Source: Paracoccaceae bacterium (GTDB taxonomy: Bacteria; Pseudomonadota; Alphaproteobacteria; Rhodobacterales; Rhodobacteraceae). From it: 9,153 bases of DNA. Shown one piece after another: positions 1-6,042 of the stretch. The position numbers and the translations under genes are program-made. Each line of letters begins with the position of its first letter. Position 1 is the first letter of the stretch. The DNA lies in contig JALSHL010000283.1 of the NCBI GenBank assembly GCA_026982255.1, forward strand, positions 1 to 9,153. The letters are read 5' to 3'. The notes under the pieces were generated by a model. It searched no databases, was not told the DNA's origin, and saw only the letters and a list, made by a program, of their open reading frames with translations.

Positions 1-568
1 CCAGAAAGAATGTCATCTTCATCAGTGCCAGCACGGACAGACCGAGGCCAACAATCACCGCATCGACATCCGGGCGCGGGTGGCCGGTTTTCTGCGGCCA
101 GAGCAATGCAAACAAAACCACGAACAGAACCGCCCATGCCCAACGGTTGTAATACATGGAAAAGGACACAACCGGAGAAATGCCGCCATAGACAAAAGCC
201 ATCCCGTAAAGGACAATCACAAAACCGAATATCCAGCGCGCCCATCCCTCCAGTCTGGTCACGCCGATCCATACCACCGCAGGCAAAAGCAGAAATGTCA
301 CCAGCGTATTGGACAGAACCATGGAGGCGCCGGGGGCGAACCCGAGCGAAAGAAACAGGGCAAGCGGCGCAAAACCGATGATACCGATCGGGGTCATGAA
401 ATCGAGGTGCGGAACTTCGCCGTCCGCCATGCGATAGCCTGCTTCGAGCGAGTGTAAAACATCGCCAACATGCGCTGTGAGAAGCAGTTTTCCCGAAAAC
501 AGCAATATGGCAGCCATCAGGGTGGTCAACGTAACGAGATATACAGCGTAACGAACAGTTGTTGACAT
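1..568 (-). CDS. Polytopic membrane protein, possibly GT-C-type glycosyltransferase (3' end outside window)
   Basis: The gene starts at ATG 568-566 and stays open to the left edge, so 189 codons are visible and the C-terminus is missing. An AAAGGG lies 7 bases before the ATG and supports this start. The visible part has about six hydrophobic stretches: roughly residues 7-27, 66-82, 84-107, 112-130, 145-160 and 172-189. The first loop carries G-E-V-P-H-L-D-F-x-T-P-x-G, an acidic loop of the kind found after the first helix in GT-C membrane glycosyltransferases (PMT_2/GT39-like and GT87-like). That assignment is an inference from a short motif; it could equally be an unclassified membrane protein. 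It lies 73 bp downstream of the histidine kinase on the same strand and may be co-transcribed. Sampled lines are about 48-53% GC, against roughly 58-73% elsewhere, which may mean transfer or relaxed composition typical of envelope genes. Confidence 0.75.
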   Translation of the reverse strand, partial: MSTTVRYAVYLVTLTTLMAAILLFSGKLLLTAHVGDVLHSLEAGYRMADGEVPHLDFMTPIGIIGFAPLALFLSLGFAPGASMVLSNTLVTFLLLPAVVWIGVTRLEGWARWIFGFVIVLYGMAFVYGGISPVVSFSMYYNRWAWAVLFVVLFALLWPQKTGHPRPDVDAVIVGLGLSVLALMKMTFFL

Positions 569-602
569 CGGAAAACCCTTTGGCAGAAAACCTTGTCGAA
601 AA

Positions 603-632
603 TTCCCGATCAGGACTAACGGGTTCCCGATC
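603..632. repeat. 9-bp direct repeat, period 21 bp
   Basis: TTCCCGATC occurs at 603-611 and again at 624-632, start to start 21 bp, which is two helical turns. Both copies lie in the 73-bp gap between the kinase stop (642) and the membrane-protein start (568). The spacing would suit a protein binding the same DNA face twice, but two copies of 9 bp can also arise by chance or by local duplication. Confidence 0.4.
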
Positions 633-641
633 CTGTTGCAA

Positions 642-1907
642 TCATGCTGTTACCGGCAGCCATACCGTAAATTCCGACCCCTGCCCCTCGACCGACTCGA
701 TCTGTAGCTGTCCGCGGTGCCGTTGCAGGATGTGTTTGACGATGGCCAGGCCAAGGCCGGTGCCGCCCTTGTTCCGGCTCTGGGCGGCGTTGACACGGTA
801 AAACCGCTCGGTCAGGCGCTCGATGTGTTTCGGGGCGATGCCCGGCCCGTGGTCGCGCACGGTAATACCGACCATTCCGGCGCGCTCCGGCGTTTCCGGC
901 GCCTGTTCGATTTCCACCGTTTCGCCCTTGTCACCGTATTTCATCGCATTCACCAGCAGGTTGATGAACACTTGATTCAGCTGGTCGCGGTCTCCGGGAA
1001 TGACCGGACCGTTTTCGGGCAGGCGGCAATCCAGAACCACATGGTTTTCGGCCTCCAGTGGTTTCAAACCGGCAACAGCCTCGCGCACCAGGTCGAAAAT
1101 ATTGCAGGGGGTGGAGGGGCGGACGTGGGCGTTCAGTTCAATCCGGCTGAGCGACATCAGGTCATCGACCAGCCGCTGCATCCGGCTGGCCTGCTTGTGC
1201 ATGATCTTCAGGAATTTCTCGCGGGCCTTCAGGTCGTCGCGGGCGTGCCCCTGCAAGGTTTCGATATAGCCGAGAATCGAGGCCAGCGGCGTGCGCAGCT
1301 CGTGACTGGCGTTGGCGATGAAATCGGAGCGCATTTTGTCGGAGCGGTGCTCCAGTGTCCGGTCCTCGATATCGACCAGGATTTGTTCGGATGCGCCGAA
1401 TTCGCTGCCGGCGGGCAACACGCCTATGCGGGCCTCGTAGTAGTGTTTTGTCTCCTGCCCTGCAGAAAACGCCACCTTGCGGTTGCCGCCGTTGGCGATT
1501 ACGTCGTTGACCGCATCGACAAAGGCGGGCGTCCGCAGGAGGGTGGCGAAATGGTCGCCTTTTTTCGCATGCGGAAATTGCAGCTTGGCCGCCTTGTTGC
1601 CATAGGTGATGCGCCCGACCGGGGAAATCACCACCAGCGCCAGCGGCATCTGGTCGAGCAACGCGCGGCCGAATCCTGCCGGCAGGGCGCCGGGGGGGGG
1701 CTGGACGACCAGCTCCGAGGCGGGCTCGTCCACCGGGTCATGCAAGGCAACGCGAATCAGGGCAAAAATGACAACAATGAAGAAAACTGCCAGAAAAATC
1801 AGCCAGTAAGGCCGGTCCAGCACCGAAAGAATGGCGGCGGTTCCCCCGCTCGACAGGGCCAGAAATACATAGGGCCAGAATCGTTCCTGCAAGGCAGCCT
1901 CCTGCAT
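642..1907 (-). CDS. phoR: PhoR-type membrane sensor histidine kinase
   Basis: A 421-residue two-component sensor kinase. It autophosphorylates on a histidine and passes the phosphate to a response regulator, which for this type is usually PhoB of the phosphate regulon. Two close transmembrane helices (about 11-30 and 34-55) leave almost no periplasmic loop, as in PhoR proteins that sense through partners. A PAS-like region (about 80-185) follows, then HisKA with S-H-E-L-R-T-P-L (phospho-acceptor His202), and the ATPase with N-box N316/N320, D352-H-G-P-G-I, the E-R-F-Y-R-V F-box and G381-G-T-G-L-G-L. All catalytic motifs are intact. No response regulator or pst gene is visible, so the PhoR identity rests on domain layout and the HisKA sequence. 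The ATG at 1907 has only a distant AGGA. A TTG at 1892-1890 sits 5 bases behind a perfect AGGAGG and is a rival start, changing only five residues. Confidence 0.9.
   Translation of the reverse strand: MQEAALQERFWPYVFLALSSGGTAAILSVLDRPYWLIFLAVFFIVVIFALIRVALHDPVDEPASELVVQPPPGALPAGFGRALLDQMPLALVVISPVGRITYGNKAAKLQFPHAKKGDHFATLLRTPAFVDAVNDVIANGGNRKVAFSAGQETKHYYEARIGVLPAGSEFGASEQILVDIEDRTLEHRSDKMRSDFIANASHELRTPLASILGYIETLQGHARDDLKAREKFLKIMHKQASRMQRLVDDLMSLSRIELNAHVRPSTPCNIFDLVREAVAGLKPLEAENHVVLDCRLPENGPVIPGDRDQLNQVFINLLVNAMKYGDKGETVEIEQAPETPERAGMVGITVRDHGPGIAPKHIERLTERFYRVNAAQSRNKGGTGLGLAIVKHILQRHRGQLQIESVEGQGSEFTVWLPVTA
1692..1700. repeat. Nine-base G/C homopolymer tract within the kinase gene
   Basis: Nine consecutive G on the plus strand are nine C in the kinase coding strand, encoding Pro70-Pro71-Pro72 in the linker between the second membrane helix and the PAS-like region. 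Tracts of this length are prone to slipped-strand changes; a one-base change would truncate the kinase before its PAS and catalytic domains. The frame is intact here. Confidence 0.6.
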
Positions 1908-1931
1908 ATTGCTGCGGTCCTGTTACTTGCT

Positions 1932-1976
1932 GGCGCGAAACGGATCAAGAAGAAGCTTTGCTTTGGCCGTTGCGCC
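1932..1976. repeat. Imperfect inverted repeat in the divergent spacer
   Basis: The left arm GGCGC-GA-AACGG (1932-1943) pairs with the right arm CCGTTGCGCC (1967-1976): ten base pairs with a two-base bulge at 1937-1938. The 23-base loop holds a smaller stem, AAGC (1953-1956) with GCTT (1960-1963). The element lies between the divergent starts of the kinase (1907) and the DUF1178 gene (2013), where promoters for both are expected. It could be an operator or a structured 5' leader. No clear -35/-10 pair could be assigned in this 105-bp spacer. Confidence 0.4.
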
Positions 1977-2012
1977 GTATATGAAGGTGGGCATTGGCTG
2001 GAGGAGAAGTTT

Positions 2013-2420
2013 ATGATCCTTTATGATTTGAAATGCTCCAACGGGCACGAGTTCGATTCCTGGTTTTCGTCTGCTGCGGATTTCGACAAGCTGGTGCGAG
2101 GCAACCTGCTCTCCTGCGTTGTTTGTGGCGATACCGTGATTGAAAAGGCGGTCATGGCACCGCGCGTTTCAGCCGGTCGCAACACCAAACTGGTCCCGGA
2201 CACGCCCCCTGCCGAGGCTGTGGCAAAGCTGCGCGAGACAGTGGAAAAGAATGCCGACAACGTCGGACGGGACTTTGCCGCCGAAGCCCGCAGGATCCAC
2301 GAGGGCGAGGCCCCCGAGCGTGCGATTTACGGCGAGGCCCGTATCGACGAGGCAAAATCGCTGATCGAGGATGGCGTCCCCGTGCTGCCGCTGCCATGGA
2401 GCAGCCGCAAAGTGTCATAG
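2013..2420 (+). CDS. DUF1178 family protein, zinc-ribbon-like
   Basis: A 135-residue protein of the DUF1178 family, whose function is unknown. Family hallmarks are the start M-I-L-Y-D-L-K-C, then C8-S-N-G-H12-x-F and C35-V-V-C38-G. These place Cys8, Cys35 and Cys38 (perhaps with His12) as a likely metal site, like a rubredoxin/zinc ribbon. The middle is charged and helical, and the end is the proline-rich V-L-P-L-P-W typical of the family. The start is well supported: GGAGGAG at 2000-2006, six bases before ATG 2013. The frame is open far upstream, but that stretch is antisense to the histidine kinase and is not coding. The gene is 74 bp ahead of lysC on the same strand and may share its transcript. 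Length fits the family (about 130-160 residues). It is probably cytoplasmic; no signal peptide or membrane segment is seen. Confidence 0.9.
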   Translation: MILYDLKCSNGHEFDSWFSSAADFDKLVRGNLLSCVVCGDTVIEKAVMAPRVSAGRNTKLVPDTPPAEAVAKLRETVEKNADNVGRDFAAEARRIHEGEAPERAIYGEARIDEAKSLIEDGVPVLPLPWSSRKVS

Positions 2421-2461
2421 CGTCGCCTTGCGACGCCCGTCCCCGCACTGTATGAGGGGCG
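2420..2461 (+). other. Hairpin and alternative pairing in the DUF1178-lysC gap
   Basis: GCGTCGC (2420-2426), loop CTT, GCGACGC (2430-2436) form a perfect 7-bp stem starting on the last base of the DUF1178 stop codon. Bases 2434-2438 (CGCCC) can instead pair with GGGCG at 2457-2461, so the two folds exclude each other. No U-tract follows the first stem, so it is not a standard intrinsic terminator. It may be a 3' stabilising hairpin, a weak terminator or part of a lysC leader. The gap is too short for a lysine riboswitch, and no leader peptide was found. Confidence 0.35.
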
Positions 2462-2494
2462 AAATCGAATTGATGCTTAAGGGAAATCCTGACC

Positions 2495-3748
2495 ATGCCA
2501 CGTCTGGTGATGAAATTCGGAGGCACCTCCGTTGCCGATCTGGAGCGTATCCGGAACGTTGCGCAGAAGGTGCGGCGCGAGGTCGAGAACGGCTATCAGG
2601 TAGTGGTGGTGGTTTCCGCCATGTCCGGCAAAACCAACGAGTTGGTCGGCTGGGTCGGCGATGCCGCCGTCGGCCCCGATGCCAGTGCCCCCGGGTTCTA
2701 TGATGCACGCGAATACGATGCGGTTGTGGCCTCCGGCGAGCAGGTGACATCCGGCCTGCTGGCGATCGTCTTGCAGGAAATGGGTATCCAGGCGCGCAGT
2801 TGGCTGGGCTGGCAGGTGCCGGTCAAAACCACCTCGGCCCACGGGGCAGCGCGCATTCTGGAAATCCCGAGCGAGAACCTAGATGCCAAGTTCGACGAGG
2901 GTATGCAGGTGGCCGTAGTCGCCGGTTTCCAGGGTATCAGCGACGAGGGGCGGATCACCACCCTCGGCCGTGGCGGTTCGGACACCACCGCCGTGGCTTT
3001 CGCGGCCGCGCTCGAAGCGGAGCGCTGCGATATCTATACCGATGTGGACGGGATCTACACCACCGACCCGCGCATCACGCAAAAGGCGCGCAAGCTGCAC
3101 AAGATCGCCTACGAGGAAATGCTGGAGCTGGCATCGCTCGGGGCCAAGGTGCTGCAAACCCGCTCGGTAGAGCTGGCGATGCGCTACAAGGTGCGCCTGC
3201 AGGTGCTGAGCAGTTTTTCGGACGAGCCGGGCACGCTTGTCTGTGACGAGGAGGAAATCATGGAACAGAACGCCGTTGCCGGAGTCGCCTATGTGCGCGA
3301 CGAGGCCAAGATGACCCTGATCTCGGTCGCCGACCGCCCGGGAATCGCCGCCGCCATTTTCGGCCCGCTGGCCGAAGCGGGGGTGAATGTGGACATGATC
3401 ATCCAGAATATTTCCGAGGACGGGCGCACGGATATGACGTTCTCCTGCCCTGTCGACCAGGTGGCGCTGGCCCGCAAGGCGGTCGAGGGCGCCAAGGAGC
3501 GCGGCGAGATCAATTATCACGCGCTGGATGCGGATACCGAGGTGGCGAAGGTCTCCATCGTCGGCATCGGTATGCGTTCGCACGCCGGTATCGCGCAAAA
3601 AATGTTCAAGGCGCTGTCGGATGACGGGATCAATATCAAGGTTATTACCACCTCGGAAATCAAGGTTTCCGTTCTGGTTGACCGAAAATATATGGAACTC
3701 GCCGTGCAATCCCTGCATGATGCCTTCGAACTGGACAAGGCGTCATAA
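2495..3748 (+). CDS. lysC: Aspartate kinase
   Basis: A 417-residue monofunctional aspartokinase. It phosphorylates aspartate with ATP to 4-phospho-aspartate, the first step to lysine, threonine, methionine and diaminopimelate. The amino-acid kinase domain (about 2-230) shows K7-F-G-G-T-S-V, S-G-E-Q-V-T-S-G and G-R-G-G-S-D-T-T, followed by the Y-T-D-V-D-G-I-Y-T-T-D-P-R block. Two ACT domains follow (about 265-330 and 345-410), including S-H-A-G-I-A and I-T-T-S-E-I-K-V-S-V, the region where lysine/threonine feedback binds in related enzymes. There is no homoserine dehydrogenase fusion. The start ATG 2495 has AAGGGA ten bases upstream, a rather wide spacing, and the N-terminus M-P-R-L-V-M-K-F-G-G fits the family. 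It is followed 14 bp later by ptsP. An internal start probably also yields the ACT part alone (see 3260-3748). Confidence 0.97.
   Translation: MPRLVMKFGGTSVADLERIRNVAQKVRREVENGYQVVVVVSAMSGKTNELVGWVGDAAVGPDASAPGFYDAREYDAVVASGEQVTSGLLAIVLQEMGIQARSWLGWQVPVKTTSAHGAARILEIPSENLDAKFDEGMQVAVVAGFQGISDEGRITTLGRGGSDTTAVAFAAALEAERCDIYTDVDGIYTTDPRITQKARKLHKIAYEEMLELASLGAKVLQTRSVELAMRYKVRLQVLSSFSDEPGTLVCDEEEIMEQNAVAGVAYVRDEAKMTLISVADRPGIAAAIFGPLAEAGVNVDMIIQNISEDGRTDMTFSCPVDQVALARKAVEGAKERGEINYHALDADTEVAKVSIVGIGMRSHAGIAQKMFKALSDDGINIKVITTSEIKVSVLVDRKYMELAVQSLHDAFELDKAS
3249..3254 (+). promoter_or_regulatory. Internal ribosome binding site within lysC
   Basis: AGGAGG at 3249-3254 is a perfect Shine-Dalgarno sequence, five bases ahead of ATG 3260-3262, which is in the lysC frame. 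It is formed by the codons for Asp-Glu-Glu-Glu at the kinase/ACT junction. The full enzyme's own start has a poorer and more distant site, so initiation here could be efficient. Confidence 0.5.
3260..3748 (+). CDS. lysC: Probable internal-start aspartokinase beta (regulatory) subunit
   Basis: An in-frame ATG at lysC codon 256 would give a 162-residue product (M-E-Q-N-A-V-A-G-V-A-Y to the shared stop) made only of the two ACT domains. Bacillus subtilis aspartokinase II and Corynebacterium glutamicum LysC are alpha2-beta2 enzymes whose beta subunit, about 160-170 residues, is made from an internal in-frame start at this same domain border. The match in position, size and ribosome binding site suggests the same here. 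The caution is that the Glu-Glu-Glu codons may be conserved for protein reasons and mimic a Shine-Dalgarno sequence. Many annotation pipelines would report only the full-length protein. Confidence 0.45.
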   Translation: MEQNAVAGVAYVRDEAKMTLISVADRPGIAAAIFGPLAEAGVNVDMIIQNISEDGRTDMTFSCPVDQVALARKAVEGAKERGEINYHALDADTEVAKVSIVGIGMRSHAGIAQKMFKALSDDGINIKVITTSEIKVSVLVDRKYMELAVQSLHDAFELDKAS

Positions 3749-3762
3749 AAAGGGGGCAGCCG

Positions 3763-6042
3763 ATGCCCGATAAAAAGCCGGAAAAACAGAACCGTCAGGG
3801 CGTGGATTCACGCACCCTGCTGAAACGTCTGCGCGATATCCTTGCCGAACAGGGCGAGGGGCAGGAACGGCTGGACAAGATCACCTATATTATCGCCTGC
3901 TCGATGGATGCGGATGTGTGCTCTATCTATCTGCGGCGTGACGAGAAAACGCTGGAGCTGTGCGCGACCGAGGGACTGAACCCCGAATCGGTGCACCAGA
4001 CCCGTCTGCGGGTCGGTCAGGGGCTGGTGGGGCGCATTGCCGATCTGGCACGGCCGGTGCAGTCGAAGGACGCACCGGCGGCCAAGGGGTTCCGCTATAT
4101 GCCGGAAACGGGCGAGGAGGTTTTCTCGTCGTTCCTCGGGGTGCCGATCCAGCGGCTGGGCGAGGTTCTCGGCGTGCTGGTGGTGCAGAACCGCGAGCCG
4201 CGCGTCTATACCGAGGACGAGGTTTACGGGCTGGAAGTGGTGGCTATGGTCATCGCGGAAATGGCCGAGCTGGGCGCCTTTACCGCCGAGGGGCAACAGG
4301 CAATGGCCATGCCGCACCAGCGGCCGTTCTTTGCCAAGGGGATCGTAGGACAGGAGGGCGTAGCCGAAGGGCATGTGGTCCTGCACGAACCGCATATCGT
4401 CATTGCCAATCCCGTAGCGGACGATCCCGAAAGCGAAAAGAAGCGGCTGGCGGAGGCCTTTGCCAAACTGCAGGCCGAGATCGACCGGATGCTGAAAACC
4501 GACCAGTTGGCCGCCACCGGCGAACACCGCGAGGTGCTGGAGGCATACCGCATGTTCGCGCACGACCGCGGCTGGCGCCAGCGGATGGAGGCCTCGATCG
4601 AGAGCGGACTGGCGGCCGAGGTTGCGGTAGAGAAAGAGCAATCCAACACACGAACCCGCATGGAACGGGTGACGGATGCCTATCTGCGCGAGCGCCTGCA
4701 CGATCTGGACGATCTGGCGAACCGGCTGCTGCGTATTCTTGCCGGACGCGACGGCAATGGTGCGGATATGCCGGACGATGCCATTCTGGTGGCGCGCAAC
4801 ATCGGACCGGCGGAATTGCTGGACTACGGGCGCAAGCTCAAAGGCGTGGTGCTGGAGGAAGGCTCGGTCGGTTCTCATGCGGCTATCGTGGCCCGTGCGC
4901 TGGCGATACCGCTGGTCATTCAGGCAGCCCGCATCACGCGCGAGGCGTTGAGCGGCGATGAGATTCTGGTGGATGGCGACGCCGGCGTTGCCCATCTGCG
5001 ACCCGAGGAAAGTGTCAAAACCGCCTTTCACGAAAAAATCGCCATGCGTGCCGAAGCGCAGGAAGAATATGCCGCCCTGCGCGACCTGCCCGCCGTGTCC
5101 ACCGACGGCCAGCGCATCCGGCTGGAAATGAACGCCGGACTGATGGCAGACCTGCCGTCGCTCGAAGGGTCGGGGGCCGAGGGAGTCGGGCTATACCGGA
5201 CCGAATTGCAGTTCCTGTTGCGATCCTCGGTGCCGAAGCGGACCGAGCAGGCGGACCTGTATTCGCGGGTGCTGGACGCGGCCAAGGGCAAACCGGTGAC
5301 TTTCCGCACGCTCGACATCGGATCGGACAAGGTCTTGCCCTATATGAAGCGGCAGGACGAGCCCAATCCGGCCATGGGCTGGCGCGCGATCCGGCTGGGG
5401 CTGGACCGGCCCGGTGTCATGCGAATGCAGTTCCAGTCGCTGCTGCGCGGCGCCAAGGGGCGGCCGATTCGCGTAATGTTCCCGATGATTGCCCAGTTCG
5501 ACGAATTCCGCGCCGCCCGCGATATGCTGCTGGAGGAAATCCGGCGCGAGAAAACCAAACGCCACAGTCTGCCCTCGGACGTGAAAATCGGGGCGATGCT
5601 GGAAACTCCGAGCCTTGCCTTCGCGCCGGACCAGTTTTTCAGGATGGCGGATTTCATATCGATCGGAGGGAACGATCTGAAGCAGTTTTTCTTTGCTGCC
5701 GATCGCGAGAACGAGCGGGTGCGGCGGCGCTATGACACTCTCAACGTCAGCTTCCTGAGTTTCATCGAGCAGATCGCGAACCGGTGCAACGACAATGACA
5801 CCCCCGTCTCGTTCTGCGGGGAGGATGCCGGCCGCCCGGTGGAGGCGCTGGCCTTTGCCGCCATGGGATTACGCACGCTGTCGATGCGGCCCGCCTCGGT
5901 CGGGCCGATCAAACGGCTGATCCGCTATGTGGATCTGGGCAAGACAAAAACCATTATCGACCAGGCCCGCGCCTCGGGGGAGCAATCGGTCCGGCCGGCG
6001 CTGGAAGGCTGGCTGAAATCCATCGGCGCGCCCTATCGCTGA
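3763..6042 (+). CDS. ptsP: Phosphoenolpyruvate-protein phosphotransferase PtsP (EI-Ntr, nitrogen PTS)
   Basis: A 759-residue GAF-EI fusion, the usual size for PtsP. It takes phosphate from PEP onto its own histidine and passes it to the HPr-like NPr and then EIIA-Ntr (PtsN). The cytoplasmic relay regulates nitrogen, potassium and stringent-response functions rather than sugar uptake. An N-terminal GAF domain (about 20-165) senses glutamine in studied homologues. The PEP-utiliser N domain starts near 191. The phospho-histidine domain has G-S-H372-A-A-I-V-A-R. The TIM-barrel keeps Arg479 (Y-R-T-E), Arg515 (F-R-T-L-D), Glu614 (M-L-E-T-P), Asn637-Asp638 and Cys685 (C-G-E), so it should be active. 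Two local variants are G-S before the histidine loop where EI usually has G-G, and Gly636 where S-I-G-T-N-D-L has Thr. AAGGGGG six bases before ATG 3763 supports the start. It lies 14 bp behind lysC, so co-transcription is likely. Confidence 0.97.
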   Translation: MPDKKPEKQNRQGVDSRTLLKRLRDILAEQGEGQERLDKITYIIACSMDADVCSIYLRRDEKTLELCATEGLNPESVHQTRLRVGQGLVGRIADLARPVQSKDAPAAKGFRYMPETGEEVFSSFLGVPIQRLGEVLGVLVVQNREPRVYTEDEVYGLEVVAMVIAEMAELGAFTAEGQQAMAMPHQRPFFAKGIVGQEGVAEGHVVLHEPHIVIANPVADDPESEKKRLAEAFAKLQAEIDRMLKTDQLAATGEHREVLEAYRMFAHDRGWRQRMEASIESGLAAEVAVEKEQSNTRTRMERVTDAYLRERLHDLDDLANRLLRILAGRDGNGADMPDDAILVARNIGPAELLDYGRKLKGVVLEEGSVGSHAAIVARALAIPLVIQAARITREALSGDEILVDGDAGVAHLRPEESVKTAFHEKIAMRAEAQEEYAALRDLPAVSTDGQRIRLEMNAGLMADLPSLEGSGAEGVGLYRTELQFLLRSSVPKRTEQADLYSRVLDAAKGKPVTFRTLDIGSDKVLPYMKRQDEPNPAMGWRAIRLGLDRPGVMRMQFQSLLRGAKGRPIRVMFPMIAQFDEFRAARDMLLEEIRREKTKRHSLPSDVKIGAMLETPSLAFAPDQFFRMADFISIGGNDLKQFFFAADRENERVRRRYDTLNVSFLSFIEQIANRCNDNDTPVSFCGEDAGRPVEALAFAAMGLRTLSMRPASVGPIKRLIRYVDLGKTKTIIDQARASGEQSVRPALEGWLKSIGAPYR

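Noticed and set aside
10..457. Two plus-strand open frames at the left edge
   Set aside because: Both give low-complexity, Arg/Pro/Gln-rich proteins antisense to the hydrophobic membrane-protein frame, which has a good start and clear transmembrane segments.
1958..1983. TTGCTT and TATATG as a promoter for the DUF1178 gene
   Set aside because: The 14-bp spacing is too short for a normal sigma-70-type promoter, and alphaproteobacterial -10 regions are weak in consensus, so I did not call it.
717..2012. Long open frame upstream of and continuous with the DUF1178 gene (567 codons in all)
   Set aside because: It is antisense to the well-supported histidine kinase, whose motifs are intact, and the protein it encodes shows no family features before the DUF1178 start. 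Such open antisense frames are common in GC-rich genes.
1981..2016. Eleven-codon open frame ending in an ATGA overlap with the DUF1178 start
   Set aside because: No ribosome binding site precedes its ATG, and its sequence has no leader-peptide feature such as a run of one amino acid; probably chance.
2421..2494. Lysine riboswitch or T-box ahead of lysC
   Set aside because: The 74-bp gap is far too short for either, and no conserved core is visible.
3808..5031. 407-codon open frame antisense to ptsP
   Set aside because: It mirrors the codon bias of ptsP, has no recognisable domain, and no ribosome site was seen. The similar frame antisense to lysC (2879-3718) is rejected for the same reason.
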